From NCBI GenBank assembly GCA_026391195.1, contig JAPLEI010000094.1, forward strand, positions 1 to 61,240: a stretch of DNA of 61,240 nt. The letters are read 5' to 3'. This document shows, piece after piece, positions 26,355 to 37,044 of this stretch; position 1 is the first letter of the stretch; each line of letters begins with the position of its first letter. The translations under genes and the position numbers were made by a program. The notes beneath the pieces are model-generated. The model was not told the DNA's origin, did not search any database, and saw only the letters and a list, made by a program, of their open reading frames with translations. This stretch comes from Bacteroidota bacterium (GTDB lineage: Bacteria > Bacteroidota > Bacteroidia > Chitinophagales > Chitinophagaceae).

Positions 26355-27086
26355 TTATGCTTCAGCCGGGGGTTGGTTAGTTGCTGCTTCATCAGCTGGG
26401 GTTGCATCGGCAGTGGGTTCTTCCGTTGTAATGGATTCTTCCGTTGGCACCGTTTCAAGATCGGCAGTATTTGTTTCTTCGGCTACCGGCCAATCTGTAA
26501 AGTCTTCGGGCTTAACTACCGTTGCTTCTACTATCTGATCTGCCAATACTTCTTTAATCTCGGGCAAATCGCCTGATGAGTTGATGCCAAAATAATCCAT
26601 GAAATTCTGAGAAGTTGCATATACCAGAGGTCTTCCCGGAAGATGTTCATTTCTTCCGCTGATGATAATCAGTTCTTTTTCTAATAATTTTTGAATACTG
26701 TAATCGCTGTTTACTCCCCGAATTGCTTCAATTTCCCCTTTTGTAATGGGTTGCTTATAGGCGATGATGGAGAGAGTTTCCAGGGCAGCATTGGAAAGCC
26801 GTTTTAAAAATTTATCTCCATTCAATTGCGCGATAGTGGGATGGTATACCGATTTGGTTAAAAACTGCCAGCCACCTCCGCTTTGTTTTACTTCAAACGG
26901 ATAAAATTCTGCACTGTATTTTTCGCGAATACCATCGAGGGCTGCATCTATTTGTTCAATAGTAGCCCTTTCCTCCATAAATCCAAAAGCATTGTTAATC
27001 AGTTCCAGTATATCGGCAGCAGTAAGCGGCTTTTCGCTGGCAAAAATTAATACTTCAATGTGCGGTATAATTTGACTAAGCTCCAT
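26355..27086 (-). CDS. scpB: Segregation and condensation protein B
   Basis: A 243-residue ScpB protein with two winged-helix domains: IEVLIFASEKPLTAADILE at the start, SQPVY-like FLTKSVYHP, then LSNAALETLSIIAYKQPITK and RGVNSDYSIQKLLEKELI, and the GRPLVYATSQNFMDYFGINS block. ScpB binds ScpA and the SMC ATPase to condense and segregate the chromosome. From about residue 185 it has an acidic Thr/Glu/Pro/Ala-rich tail that is probably unstructured. It lies between lysA and atpG. Confidence 0.93.
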   Translation of the reverse strand: MELSQIIPHIEVLIFASEKPLTAADILELINNAFGFMEERATIEQIDAALDGIREKYSAEFYPFEVKQSGGGWQFLTKSVYHPTIAQLNGDKFLKRLSNAALETLSIIAYKQPITKGEIEAIRGVNSDYSIQKLLEKELIIISGRNEHLPGRPLVYATSQNFMDYFGINSSGDLPEIKEVLADQIVEATVVKPEDFTDWPVAEETNTADLETVPTEESITTEEPTADATPADEAATNQPPAEA

Positions 27087-27127
27087 GTTAGGTTGATAAG
27101 GGTATCCGGGTAAAAGGGTTACTACAA

Positions 27128-28012
27128 TTAGGAGCCCTGCAATGCAGCAGCACCACTTACTATTTCGGTTAATTCGGTAGTAATGGCAGCCTGTCTTGCT
27201 CTGTTGTAACTTATTTTTAAAGATTTCAGTAATTCGTTGGCATTGTCACTAGCTTTATCCATAGCCGTCATGCGAGCACCATGTTCACTGGCATTACCAT
27301 CCAATACCGCCTTGTACAATTGTGTATTTAATATCTTGGGCATCAATTCGGCAATCAGCTGATCTTTTGCAGGCTCAAAAATAAAGTCCGACTTTTTTTC
27401 ACCGGCCTTTTTAGCAACTTTTGGTATGGGCAAAAATCTTTCTGCTACAAATCGCTGGGTGCCGGCATTTTTAAATTCACTGTATACTAATTCTACCGCA
27501 TCAAATTCCTTACTTTCGAAAGCAACCATCGCGGCAGTTGCTGCTTCCTGCACCTGAGAAAAACTGAGCTTTAGATAAATATCTTTAAAGCGGGCATCAG
27601 TTTTAAATCCGGCTTTCGTCATGCCTTCCCATCCCTTTTTACCAATATTCCAGATAGTGATGTTTCCCTTTTTGTGTTGGGCAGGATATTTTTCGGCAAT
27701 GGTAGCTTTGGCTAACTTAATCAGATTGGCATTGTATCCCCCACACAAGCCTCGGTCACTGGTAATAACAATCAACAGAACCTTTTCAATTGTTCTTTCT
27801 TCCGCTAGTTTAATGGCAACACCCCCATCTAAATTGCTCACAATATTACTCAGCATTTCCTGCAACTTATTGGCATAAGGCCTCATCTGTGTAATTGCAT
27901 CCTGGGCTCTACGCAACTTGGCAGCACTCACCATTTTCATGGCTTTGGTAATTTGCTGGGTGCTCTGTACACTTTTAATCCGATTCCGTACTTCTTTTAA
28001 CTGACCTGCCAT
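27128..28012 (-). CDS. atpG: ATP synthase F1 subunit gamma
   Basis: A 294-residue gamma subunit, the central rotor stalk of F1. The N-terminal helix begins MAGQLKEVRNRIKSVQSTQQITKAMKMVSA-like, here split by family variation, ITSDRGLCGGYNANL follows near residue 75, and the C-terminal helix carries ASEHGARMTAMDKASDNA and YNRARQAAITTELTEIV. The gene is at an unusual place: its neighbours are scpB and a DUF6992-like gene, and no atpA or atpD is nearby. The 167-base upstream gap shows no clear promoter. Confidence 0.94.
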   Translation of the reverse strand: MAGQLKEVRNRIKSVQSTQQITKAMKMVSAAKLRRAQDAITQMRPYANKLQEMLSNIVSNLDGGVAIKLAEERTIEKVLLIVITSDRGLCGGYNANLIKLAKATIAEKYPAQHKKGNITIWNIGKKGWEGMTKAGFKTDARFKDIYLKLSFSQVQEAATAAMVAFESKEFDAVELVYSEFKNAGTQRFVAERFLPIPKVAKKAGEKKSDFIFEPAKDQLIAELMPKILNTQLYKAVLDGNASEHGARMTAMDKASDNANELLKSLKISYNRARQAAITTELTEIVSGAAALQGS

Positions 28013-28179
28013 ATATAAATAATTTCAATGTTTATAGTCTGGAAATAGTTGCTATGGATTGGCTCTGTTGTAAGCCTCATTTGTTTGGGCTGCAAAACTA
28101 ACCAAAACGGGGTGAAATTCCATTGATATGTGCAAAAATACCAACGTTTCAGCCGGAAAACTTTTCTCGGGAGCTTCCA

Positions 28180-28776
28180 TTACCACCGGTAGGTAAGTCC
28201 CAATCCATTTGCACCAACCCCCAATTGTATTTTTTTCGCTTCCTCGTGAATGGCTTTGCCGTTTTTCTGGTGTGCAAAGTATTGTACCAGATCTAAAACC
28301 AATAAAAAACTCCCCTGAATTACCAAACTATTCCCAAATCCGATATTCCGATCGTTCTGCAGGCGTAGCCCTTTTTCCTTCATATATAAACCCGTCATAA
28401 TGTATGCTACATCCAGTCCGGAATTCAATAATAGCAGTTTTTCAACCGTTTTTTGTTCCTGTAGCAGGTCAGCCGGTGTAATTTGTTGCCTAAGCTGCAT
28501 TTTCAGGGCCCAAATACCCAATCCTGCAATTGCCAGATTAACGGTATTCCAATAGGCATTCATTTGATGCAGGTAACGGGTACTTCCGGTAGTATTGGTG
28601 GCAGAAATGGCTCCCTGAACAATATTGGCTGCGGCCCAGGAGCCCAGCACATACAAATGATTTTGGTTGATGGTTAGTCTTCGCTTGTTTAGCGAGTCCC
28701 AAACATTGCTTTGTGCCTGAACTAACGGCCCCATCAGCAGCAGGCAGCAAACAAAAGAAATAGTTGAACAGCGCAT
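28180..28776 (-). CDS. Conserved membrane protein (DUF6992-like)
   Basis: A 198-residue protein with a signal peptide (cleaved after PLVQAQ) and about four hydrophobic segments (near 45-60, 75-95, 115-130 and 150-165). WAAANIVQGAISA, an Asn/Trp-rich MNAYWNTVNLAIAGLGI, LNSGLDVAYIMTGLYM and GFGNSLVIQGSFLLVLDL recall a Bacteroidota family of unknown function (DUF6992-type). It opens the minus-strand cluster; TAGATTTA about 30 bases upstream could be its -7 box. Confidence 0.65.
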   Translation of the reverse strand: MRCSTISFVCCLLLMGPLVQAQSNVWDSLNKRRLTINQNHLYVLGSWAAANIVQGAISATNTTGSTRYLHQMNAYWNTVNLAIAGLGIWALKMQLRQQITPADLLQEQKTVEKLLLLNSGLDVAYIMTGLYMKEKGLRLQNDRNIGFGNSLVIQGSFLLVLDLVQYFAHQKNGKAIHEEAKKIQLGVGANGLGLTYRW

Positions 28777-28819
28777 AATTATGTTAAGTTTTACGATAAA
28801 TCTAGTTGCTAAACCCCGA

Positions 28820-28853
28820 TTGCCTTAGTATGGTGTCAAATTGTTTACCTTTG
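28820..28853 (+). promoter_or_regulatory. Promoter of secA
   Basis: TTG (28820-28822), a 23-base spacer and TACCTTTG (28846-28853) fit the Bacteroidota consensus. Transcription would start near 28857, giving an 88-base leader. Confidence 0.65.
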
Positions 28854-28944
28854 ACGGCTCAAAAAAGAAGTGTCAAATTGTCGTTTCGGGCAATTCAGCA
28901 CCCTTTTTGGCTATACTAATGAATCTATCAACGAATTAAAAAAT

Positions 28945-31900
28945 ATGTTCAAATTTATCTCAAAGTTATTGGGCGGCAGCAAAAGTGAAAAAGATGTTCA
29001 GAAAATAATGCCTGTGGTTCAACAGACGCTTTCATTTGGAGAACCATTAACAGGGTTAAGCAATGATGCACTCCGCAATAAAACTGCTGAATTTAAGTCT
29101 CGTATCCAGGCGCACCTGGCAACTATCGATGCCGAGATTTTAGAACAGAAAACAGCCGCTGAGCAATTGCCGGTAGAAGATATTCATGGAAGAGATGAAA
29201 TTTATCGCAGTATTGATAAGCTGAAAAAAGACCGGGATAAAAAAATAGAAGAAATTCTGTTTACGATTCAGCCCGAAGCTTTTGCCGTTGTAAAAGAAAC
29301 AGCCCGCCGATTTACACAGCAAACTGAAATACGTAGCTCGGTAACTCAGTTAGACCGAGATTTTTCTATTCGCAAGCCCTATATAACTATTCAGGGAAAT
29401 GAATCTTTTTACAGTAATAGTTGGACGGCCGGTGGAGGAAAAATTACCTGGAATATGGTGCATTATGATGTGCAGTTGATTGGCGGATCCGTTTTACATC
29501 AGGGAAAGATTGCCGAAATGGCAACCGGTGAAGGTAAAACATTGGTATCTACCTTACCCGCCTACCTGAATGCACTGGCCGGAGAAGGCGTTCACATAGT
29601 AACTGTAAACGATTACCTGGCAAAACGAGATAGTGAGTGGAACGGTCCTTTATTCGAATGGCTGGGGTTACGAGTTGATTGTATTGATAAGCATGAACCC
29701 AACAGCGAAGCCCGTCGCAATGCCTATCTGGCTGATATTACCTATGGTACCAATAACGAATTTGGTTTCGATTACCTGCGCGATAACATGGTGCATGCAC
29801 CCGAAGAAATGGTGCAGCGCAAACACCATTTTGCTATGGTAGATGAGGTGGATAGTGTATTGATTGATGATGCACGTACCCCCTTAATTATTTCCGGTCC
29901 GGTTGGGCATGTTACCGGTGAACAACAGTTTTTTGAACTAAAACCCCGCATAGAAAAACTGGTGGATGCGCAGAAAAGAGCTGCGAATCAATTTTTAAAT
30001 GAAGCCCGCAAAAAAATTGCCGACGGAAACGACGATCCCAAAGATGGTGGATTGGCCTTGTTCAGAGCACACAGAGGATTGCCCAAAAATAGTGCCCTGA
30101 TTAAATTTTTAAGTGAGCCCGGTATTCGGGTGATTTTGCAGAAAACCGAAAATTATTATCTCGCCGATCAGTCGAAGGAAATGCCCAAGGCCGACGAAGA
30201 GCTCTATTTCTACATTGAAGAGAAAAATAATTCGGTTGAGCTTACAGAAAGAGGGATCCAACTGATCACCCGTGCCGGGGAAGATCCTCAGTTTTTTGTA
30301 CTGCCCGATATCAGCATGTCGTTATCCGCAGTTGAATCTGAGGAAAATATATCTGCCGAAGATAAAATTCATCGCAAAGAAGCTATCATCAACGAATATT
30401 CGGTTAAAGCTGATCGTATCCATACGGTGCACCAGTTATTAAAAGCATATACCCTGTTTGATAAAGATGTGGAGTATGTGGTGATGGATGGTGCCGTAAA
30501 AATAGTAGACGAGCAAACCGGTCGTATCCTAGATGGCAGAAGATACTCGGATGGATTACACCAGTCAATTGAAGCCAAGGAAAATGTAAAAATTGAAGCG
30601 GCCACACAAACCTATGCCACGGTAACCCTTCAGAATTATTTCAGAATGTACCATAAGTTGGCGGGTATGACGGGTACTGCAGAAACAGAAGCGGCTGAGC
30701 TATGGGATATTTATAAGTTAGATGTGGTAAGTATCCCAACTAATGTGCCGGCTATTCGAAAAGATGAAGAAGATTTATTGTTCAAAACCAAGCGCGAGAA
30801 ATTTAAAGCAGTAATAGAAGAGATTATCCGTTTACGTGAAGCTAAGCGTCCGGTGTTGGTGGGTACCACTTCCGTTGAAGTAAGTGAATTGCTCAGCCGG
30901 ATGCTGAACCAAAATAAAGTTCCTCACAACGTACTCAACGCCAAACAACATGCCAGAGAAGCACAGATTGTAGCGGAAGCCGGCTTTGCAGGCGCTGTAA
31001 CCATTGCCACCAATATGGCAGGTCGCGGTACCGATATTAAACTGGGGCCGGGTGTAAAGGAAGCGGGCGGATTGGCCATTCTGGGAACGGAAAGGCATGA
31101 ATCAAGAAGGGTAGACCGCCAGTTGAGAGGTAGGGCGGGTCGTCAGGGAGATCCTGGTTCGTCTTTGTTTTTTGTGTCGCTGGAAGATGATTTGATGCGG
31201 ATGTTCGGCAGTGAGCGGATTGCCAAAGTGATGGATTTCGCCGGCTATAAAGAAGGCGAAGTGATTCAGGAGCGCATGATTACAAAATCGATTGAGCGTG
31301 CTCAGAAAAAAGTAGAAGAAAACAATTTCGGAATCCGGAAGCGCTTGCTGGAATATGATGATGTGATGAATAAGCAGCGGACCGTAATTTATACTAAACG
31401 GAATCACGCATTGTTTGGAGAACGACTAGCCCTCGATTTAGATACAGCCTTTTATTCTGTAGCCGAAGAACAAGTGGCTGCCTATAAAGACATGAATGAT
31501 TTTGAGGGATTCCGCCTTGCTGTTATTGTGAACTTTGGAATTGATGTACCTTTTTCGGAAGCTGAAATGAACAAAGAAAAATTGTACCTCGCTGCTATCA
31601 GCTCATACGAAAGAAAGAAGGCGGATATGAGTAAACAGGCAATTCCTGTATTCAATAATATTCGTGTTCAACAAGGGCGCAAAATAGATAATGTGGTGGT
31701 GCCCTTTACCGATGGTAGAAAAATGATTCAAGCACTGGCTAATCTGCAACTAACCATTGATTCCAAAGGGCAAGAGATGGCAAATGCTTTAGAAAGAACG
31801 GTTGCACTCGCCTTTATTGATGATGCGTGGAAAGAGCATCTGCGTGCCATGGACGATTTGAAGCAAAGCGTACAAACCGCTACCTACGAACAGAAAGATC

Positions 31901-32229
31901 CCCTGGTTATTTATAAGATGGAAGCTTTTGAACTGTTCCGCAGAATGGATGCAACGGTAAACCGCGATATGGTTCAGTTTCTTTGTCATGCCAGTATTCC
32001 ACTCAACGATGGCGATGAACTGAAAGAAGGAAGGCAAGAAAAAACAGATATGAGTCACATGAATACCAGCAAAATGGATGTTGATGGCGCACCAACTGAA
32101 AATGAATATTTTGATCCCACTGCTACCAAGCAACAGCCGGTAGTAGCTGCCCCTAAAATAGGCAGAAACGATCCCTGCCCCTGTGGTAGTGGCAAAAAAT
32201 TTAAGGCCTGCCACGGTAGGGAGGTATAA
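28945..32229 (+). CDS. secA: Protein translocase ATPase SecA
   Basis: A 1,094-residue SecA, the motor that drives preproteins through SecYEG. Seen are [20 protein letters not shown] (Walker A), [20 protein letters not shown] (Walker B), [46 protein letters not shown] and [20 protein letters not shown]. The C-terminus carries a zinc-binding SEC-C motif, [17 protein letters not shown]. It is longer than E. coli SecA because of insertions usual in Bacteroidota. The ATG at 28945 was chosen because [11 protein letters not shown] is the family start; an in-frame GTG at 28870 would add 25 odd residues. deoC follows by 23 bases. Confidence 0.97.
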   Translation: MFKFISKLLGGSKSEKDVQKIMPVVQQTLSFGEPLTGLSNDALRNKTAEFKSRIQAHLATIDAEILEQKTAAEQLPVEDIHGRDEIYRSIDKLKKDRDKKIEEILFTIQPEAFAVVKETARRFTQQTEIRSSVTQLDRDFSIRKPYITIQGNESFYSNSWTAGGGKITWNMVHYDVQLIGGSVLHQGKIAEMATGEGKTLVSTLPAYLNALAGEGVHIVTVNDYLAKRDSEWNGPLFEWLGLRVDCIDKHEPNSEARRNAYLADITYGTNNEFGFDYLRDNMVHAPEEMVQRKHHFAMVDEVDSVLIDDARTPLIISGPVGHVTGEQQFFELKPRIEKLVDAQKRAANQFLNEARKKIADGNDDPKDGGLALFRAHRGLPKNSALIKFLSEPGIRVILQKTENYYLADQSKEMPKADEELYFYIEEKNNSVELTERGIQLITRAGEDPQFFVLPDISMSLSAVESEENISAEDKIHRKEAIINEYSVKADRIHTVHQLLKAYTLFDKDVEYVVMDGAVKIVDEQTGRILDGRRYSDGLHQSIEAKENVKIEAATQTYATVTLQNYFRMYHKLAGMTGTAETEAAELWDIYKLDVVSIPTNVPAIRKDEEDLLFKTKREKFKAVIEEIIRLREAKRPVLVGTTSVEVSELLSRMLNQNKVPHNVLNAKQHAREAQIVAEAGFAGAVTIATNMAGRGTDIKLGPGVKEAGGLAILGTERHESRRVDRQLRGRAGRQGDPGSSLFFVSLEDDLMRMFGSERIAKVMDFAGYKEGEVIQERMITKSIERAQKKVEENNFGIRKRLLEYDDVMNKQRTVIYTKRNHALFGERLALDLDTAFYSVAEEQVAAYKDMNDFEGFRLAVIVNFGIDVPFSEAEMNKEKLYLAAISSYERKKADMSKQAIPVFNNIRVQQGRKIDNVVVPFTDGRKMIQALANLQLTIDSKGQEMANALERTVALAFIDDAWKEHLRAMDDLKQSVQTATYEQKDPLVIYKMEAFELFRRMDATVNRDMVQFLCHASIPLNDGDELKEGRQEKTDMSHMNTSKMDVDGAPTENEYFDPTATKQQPVVAAPKIGRNDPCPCGSGKKFKACHGREV

Positions 32230-32252
32230 TGCTTGGTTTTAAATGATGGTTT

Positions 32253-32924
32253 ATGCAGTTGAATCACCTGATTGATCATACACTCCTTAAACCCACTACC
32301 CTGGTGAAGGATATCAATCAATTGTGTATCGAAGCCCGGGATTATGGCTTTGCCGCAGTATGTGTTCCACCGCCATTTGTAAAAATAGCAAAAGAGCATT
32401 TGGTAAACAGCACTGTGAAAGTGGCCACGGTAATTGGCTTTCCATTTGGATATTCCGCCATTGAAGCCAAGATTGCCGAAGTAGTGCTGGCTATGGTAGA
32501 TGGTGCCGATGAATTGGATGTGGTAGCCAATATTTTAGCCATTAAAAATCAGGATTGGGTATTAATCGCCAATGAAATCAACCACATTCTGCCGATAATT
32601 CGATCTAAAAATCGGGTAATTAAAGTAATTATAGAATCGGGCGTGTTAACCCGGGATGAAATTATTGCTTGTTGTGATATATATGGTTCTGCAGGAATTG
32701 ACTTTCTGAAAACCTCAACCGGATATGCCGAAAAAGGAGCTTCGGTTGAAGATGTGGCCCTATTTAGAAAACATTTGCCGGATGCGGTTCAGATTAAGGC
32801 TTCGGGCGGAATTCGCGACTATGCATTTGCCAAAGCACTGGTAGATGCTGGTGCCAGCCGTTTGGGAACCAGTTCAGGAGTAGCTATTGTAAAAGGAGCA
32901 ACGAATCAATCAACCAACTACTGA
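32253..32924 (+). CDS. deoC: Deoxyribose-phosphate aldolase
   Basis: A 223-residue class I aldolase. LIDHTLLKPT opens the barrel, DELDVVANI has the proton-relay Asp, DFLKTSTGY holds the Schiff-base lysine and VQIKASGGIRDY the second lysine. It splits 2-deoxyribose 5-phosphate into glyceraldehyde 3-phosphate and acetaldehyde in deoxynucleoside breakdown. It lies 23 bases after secA and 22 bases before the SPOR gene in the same direction. Confidence 0.94.
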   Translation: MQLNHLIDHTLLKPTTLVKDINQLCIEARDYGFAAVCVPPPFVKIAKEHLVNSTVKVATVIGFPFGYSAIEAKIAEVVLAMVDGADELDVVANILAIKNQDWVLIANEINHILPIIRSKNRVIKVIIESGVLTRDEIIACCDIYGSAGIDFLKTSTGYAEKGASVEDVALFRKHLPDAVQIKASGGIRDYAFAKALVDAGASRLGTSSGVAIVKGATNQSTNY

Positions 32925-32946
32925 TTACACATTTTAAAAGCGCAGT

Positions 32947-33348
32947 ATGAAAAGGTTACTATCAGCTATTATAGGGTTTGCCGGATGTTTCATCGGGGTA
33001 TCCGTAAAAGCAGCGGATACTACCATTGTTATAAAAGATCCCCGGTTAGAAGTGCTTTCGCAAAAGCAACGGGTAATCAACCAGAAATTATCCATGATGG
33101 CCGGCAACGGACTATACAAAGGATTTCGCATTCAGGTAATCAGTACCAATAAAAGGGAAGAAGCCATGCGAATCAAATCAGAAGTAATGTCCAACTTTCC
33201 TGAACATAAAGCCTATATCATTTATCAGAGTCCTAACTTTAAAGTACGAATCGGTAACTTTATTCGAAGAGAGGAGGCCGACAAAGTAAAAATCCTGTTG
33301 AATAAGTTTTACCCACAGGGAGTTTATATATTGTGGAAGACGCGGTAG
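32947..33348 (+). CDS. Exported SPOR domain protein
   Basis: A 133-residue protein with a signal peptide (MKRLLSAIIGFAGCFIGVSV, then KAAD) and a C-terminal SPOR domain (about 58-133): GFRIQVISTNKREEAMRIKS, then PNFKVRIGNFIRREEADKV. SPOR domains bind denuded peptidoglycan glycan at the division site. The short form with no membrane anchor is common in Bacteroidota. A small hairpin follows the stop. Confidence 0.85.
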   Translation: MKRLLSAIIGFAGCFIGVSVKAADTTIVIKDPRLEVLSQKQRVINQKLSMMAGNGLYKGFRIQVISTNKREEAMRIKSEVMSNFPEHKAYIIYQSPNFKVRIGNFIRREEADKVKILLNKFYPQGVYILWKTR

Positions 33349-33359
33349 AATATAATCCC

Positions 33360-33378
33360 CGGGAAGAGGAACTTCCCG
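33360..33378. terminator. Weak hairpin between the SPOR and M20 genes
   Basis: Perfect arms CGGGAAG and CTTCCCG around AGGAA, 11 bases after the SPOR stop and 13 bases before the M20 start. The T tract is poor, so it could be an attenuating or mRNA-end structure rather than a full terminator. Confidence 0.4.
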
Positions 33379-33391
33379 TTAATTGAAGCGT

Positions 33392-34597
33392 ATGTTAGCT
33401 GAGAAAATACAAACACTTGCCAGAAAATATGCCGATGAATTTATACAGGTTCGGCATCACTTACATGCCCATCCTGAGCTAAGTTATCAGGAGTTTGCAA
33501 CCAGTACTTTTGTGCAGGAAAAACTAACCGAAATAGGCATACCCTTCCAGGTAATTTCCGAAACCGGCGTTGTAGCAATTATTGAAGGAAAGAACCCCAG
33601 TAAAAGGGTATTGGCACTCCGGGCTGATATGGATGCCCTTCCCATTCAAGAAGAAAATGAAGTACCTTATCGCTCAGTAAACATTGGGGTAATGCATGCT
33701 TGTGGTCATGATGTGCATACAACTTTATTATTGGGAGCAGCTAAAATTTTAACTGAGTTGAAAGACGAATGGGAAGGAACGTTAAAGCTGATTTTTCAGC
33801 CGGGGGAAGAGAAAAATCCGGGTGGAGCAAGTTATATGATTCGCGATGGGGTTTTAGAAAATCCATCACCCCAGGGAATTATTGCCTTGCACGTGCATCC
33901 GGGATTGGATTTTGGAAAGTTGAGTTTTAGAAAAGGTAGGGTAATGGCTAGTGCCGATGAAATCTATATTACCATTAAAAGCAAAGGGGGACATGCAGCT
34001 GCCCCTCACTTAACGGCAGATACGGTATTAATTGCTGCACAACTGGTGGTATCATTGCAACAAATTATCTCTAGAAATAATAATCCGATATCTCCTTCGG
34101 TATTATCTATTTGTTCTATTCAAGGGGGAAATGCCACCAACGTAATTCCTAGTGAGGTAAAAATGATGGGCACTTTTCGGGCAATGGATGAAGCCTGGCG
34201 CTATAAGGCACACGAATTAATCAGAAAACAGGCAACCGGTTTGGTAGAAGGGATGGGGGCCGAACTTGATCTGCATATTGATGTAGGATACCCAACGGTA
34301 GATAATGATCCGGCTTTTACCGAGTTGGTTTGGAAACAAGCGGCTACCTGGATGGGTGCCCAAAATGTGTTGGAAACCGAAATGAGGATGGGTGCCGAAG
34401 ATTTTGGATATTATTCACAGCAAATACCGGGATGCTTTTTTAGAATTGGTGTGCGTAACGAAGAAAAGGGAATTATACATCAGGTGCATACGCCCCATTT
34501 TAATATAGACGAACGAGCAATTGAAAAAGGAATCGGTGTTATGGCCTGGCTGGGCGCTACCGTATTTCCGCATTCCGTTAACGGATCGGTTGGTTAA
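33392..34597 (+). CDS. M20 family amidohydrolase/peptidase
   Basis: A 401-residue zinc hydrolase of the M20D type (aminoacylase or N-acyl-amino-acid amidohydrolase). LRADMDALPIQEEN, MHACGHDVHTTLLLGAA and FQPGEEKNPGGA carry the metal ligands and catalytic Glu; the lid-domain ALHVHPGLDFG and the final GAEDFGYYSQQIPGCFFRIG complete the set. It probably cleaves N-acyl or dipeptide substrates in the cytoplasm. The ATG at 33392 was taken; an in-frame TTG lies three codons upstream. Confidence 0.9.
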   Translation: MLAEKIQTLARKYADEFIQVRHHLHAHPELSYQEFATSTFVQEKLTEIGIPFQVISETGVVAIIEGKNPSKRVLALRADMDALPIQEENEVPYRSVNIGVMHACGHDVHTTLLLGAAKILTELKDEWEGTLKLIFQPGEEKNPGGASYMIRDGVLENPSPQGIIALHVHPGLDFGKLSFRKGRVMASADEIYITIKSKGGHAAAPHLTADTVLIAAQLVVSLQQIISRNNNPISPSVLSICSIQGGNATNVIPSEVKMMGTFRAMDEAWRYKAHELIRKQATGLVEGMGAELDLHIDVGYPTVDNDPAFTELVWKQAATWMGAQNVLETEMRMGAEDFGYYSQQIPGCFFRIGVRNEEKGIIHQVHTPHFNIDERAIEKGIGVMAWLGATVFPHSVNGSVG

Positions 34598-34671
34598 CGA
34601 ATATTTGTTTACTTTGTAATAGATTATTGAACTGACTATAATTTTTCCTTACCGGAATGAAAATCTAGCAA

Positions 34672-37014
34672 ATGGCGAAGCAAACTGATTTACATAGAGA
34701 ACAGGCACTCGAATACCATGCTGGCGGAAGACCGGGCAAAATTGAAGTGGTTCCTACCAAGGAAGCTAAAACCCAGCGGGATCTTTCGCTGGCCTATAGC
34801 CCCGGAGTAGCAGAGCCCTGTAAAGAAATTGCAGCAAATCGCGAAGATGTTTATAAATATACCGCTAAAGGAAACCTGGTTGCCGTAATTACAAATGGCA
34901 CTGCTGTTTTGGGCTTGGGTGATATCGGACCAGAAGCTAGTAAGCCGGTTATGGAAGGGAAAGGAGTATTATTTAAAATTTTTGCCGACATAGATGTTTT
35001 TGATATTGAAATTGATGAAAAAGATCCTGAAAAATTTGTACAAATAGTAAAGTCGCTGGGACCCACTTTTGGCGGGATTAACCTCGAAGATATCAAGGCT
35101 CCAGAATGTTTTTACATAGAGCAGCAACTCCGCGAGCAAATGAATATTCCAGTGATGCACGACGATCAGCATGGTACCGCTATCATCAGCAGTGCTGCCT
35201 TGCTGAACGCATTGGAATTGCAAAAGAAAAAAATAGAAAAGGTTCGCTTTGTGGTGAATGGTGCCGGAGCAGCTGCCTTGGCTTGTGTTCAGCTATATAT
35301 CGCGCTGGGAGCGAAGTACAGTAATTTTATACTTTTTGATAAGGATGGAGTTATCCATCAAAAAAGAACAGACTTGGGCGATATTCAGCGAAAGTTTGCG
35401 GTGGAAAAATCAGACTGGACACTCGATAAAGCGATGAAGGATGCAGATGTATTTTTGGGATTGAGTGTGGGCAATGTGGTTTCAACCGACATGATTAAAT
35501 CGATGGCAAAAAATCCCATTGTTTTTGCCATGGCCAATCCCGATCCGGAAATTTCTTATGAGTTGGCTACTTCGGTTCGGAAAGATATTATTATGGCTAC
35601 CGGAAGGTCGGATTATCCCAATATGGTAAACAATGTACTTGGGTTTCCTTATATATTTCGGGGAGCACTGGATGTTCGTGCACTGCAGATTAATGAGCCC
35701 ATGAAGCTGGCCGCAGTAAAGGCATTGGCTAACCTGGCCAAGTCGCCGGTTCCGGATATCGTGAATATGGCATACAATCAGCAGAACATGGCTTTTGGTC
35801 CGGAATATATTATTCCCAAGCCACTAGATCCCCGGTTATTAGCCACGGTTGCACCGGCGGTTGCACAGGCTGCCATGGACAGCGGTGTGGCACAAAAAAT
35901 TATTACCAATACCGAAGCGTATCAACTGGAATTAAATAAACGACTCGGACTAGATAATCAACTGATGCGGGTGATAAGCAATAAAGCCCGAAAAGATCCA
36001 AAGCGACTATTATTTGCAGAAGCAGATAACCAGAAAATATTAAAAGCCGCTAGCATATTATATGATGAAGGAACAGCTTATCCAATATTATTGGGCGATC
36101 CGATAAAGATTAATAAGATTGCAGAAGAAAATAATATCGACTTATCTGATATTCCCATCATTGATCCGCGCAGCGACGAGCAGGAGGCTAAGCGTGAATT
36201 TTATGGTCAGCTCTTCTTTAAAAAACGCCAGCGAAAAGGGGTGAATCACTACGAGAGTATGAAGATGATGAAGGATCGCAATCATTTTGGTTGTATGATG
36301 GTGGAAACAGGTGATGCAGATGCCATGTTAAGCGGACTAACAAAAAATTATGCAGAAGCTATTCGTCCGGCGCTACAGATTATTGGAACGGAAGAAGGCG
36401 TGAAGAAAATTGCTGGAATGTACCTGCTGCTCACCAAAAAGGGACCTTTGTTTCTGGCCGATACAACTGTAAACTTTAATCCCACAGCCGAAGAACTGGC
36501 AGATATTACCCAGATGGTAGCCAAAGAGGTAAGAAATTTCAACCTGACTCCCCGCATTGCTTTGTTGAGCTATAGTAATTTTGGAAGCAGTGATTCACCC
36601 GAAGCCAGATTGGTAGCGGATGCAACCCGGTTACTCAAACAGCGGAATCCATCCTTGATTGTAGATGGAGAGATGCAGGGAAGCATGGCATTTAATAAAG
36701 AAATTTTGCGTGATAATTATCCTTTCAGTGATTTGGTTGATCAGGATGTGAATGTGCTGATATTTCCTAGTCTTACTTCCGGCAATGTGGCCTACAATTT
36801 ATTGAAGGAAGTGGGTGGGGCAGATGCTATTGGGCCTATATTATTGGGGTTAAAAAAACCTGTGCATGTTTTGCAACTGGGAAGTACGGTAAGAAATATT
36901 ATTAATATGGCAACAGTAGCAGTAATGGATGCCCAATTGAAATGCAGGATGGATACCGACGCAGCCGTTCAAAAGAGCACTTGGTGGAAGCGTTTGAAGA
37001 AGAGAAAAAAATAA
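34672..37014 (+). CDS. maeB: NADP-dependent malic enzyme with phosphotransacetylase-like domain
   Basis: A 780-residue MaeB-type enzyme. The N-terminal malic domain (about 15-170) has [12 protein letters not shown] and DIKAPECF; the NAD(P) domain (about 175-425) has [20 protein letters not shown] and [12 protein letters not shown]; the C-terminal part (about 430-770) is the phosphotransacetylase-like domain, with the GEMQGS and FPSLTSGN segments, that serves allosteric control. It decarboxylates malate to pyruvate with NADPH. It starts a long co-directional run: the MlaE-like permease follows by 30 bases. If mdh is truly broken, this enzyme would be a main route out of malate. Confidence 0.94.
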   Translation: MAKQTDLHREQALEYHAGGRPGKIEVVPTKEAKTQRDLSLAYSPGVAEPCKEIAANREDVYKYTAKGNLVAVITNGTAVLGLGDIGPEASKPVMEGKGVLFKIFADIDVFDIEIDEKDPEKFVQIVKSLGPTFGGINLEDIKAPECFYIEQQLREQMNIPVMHDDQHGTAIISSAALLNALELQKKKIEKVRFVVNGAGAAALACVQLYIALGAKYSNFILFDKDGVIHQKRTDLGDIQRKFAVEKSDWTLDKAMKDADVFLGLSVGNVVSTDMIKSMAKNPIVFAMANPDPEISYELATSVRKDIIMATGRSDYPNMVNNVLGFPYIFRGALDVRALQINEPMKLAAVKALANLAKSPVPDIVNMAYNQQNMAFGPEYIIPKPLDPRLLATVAPAVAQAAMDSGVAQKIITNTEAYQLELNKRLGLDNQLMRVISNKARKDPKRLLFAEADNQKILKAASILYDEGTAYPILLGDPIKINKIAEENNIDLSDIPIIDPRSDEQEAKREFYGQLFFKKRQRKGVNHYESMKMMKDRNHFGCMMVETGDADAMLSGLTKNYAEAIRPALQIIGTEEGVKKIAGMYLLLTKKGPLFLADTTVNFNPTAEELADITQMVAKEVRNFNLTPRIALLSYSNFGSSDSPEARLVADATRLLKQRNPSLIVDGEMQGSMAFNKEILRDNYPFSDLVDQDVNVLIFPSLTSGNVAYNLLKEVGGADAIGPILLGLKKPVHVLQLGSTVRNIINMATVAVMDAQLKCRMDTDAAVQKSTWWKRLKKRKK

Positions 37015-37044
37015 TTATTAGTTTCTAGTATTGATATAAGCCAC

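Noticed and set aside
28870-28944. 25-residue N-terminal extension of SecA from a GTG
   Set aside because: SecA proteins start at MFKFISKLL-like sequence; the extension has no homologous look and the ATG at 28945 fits.
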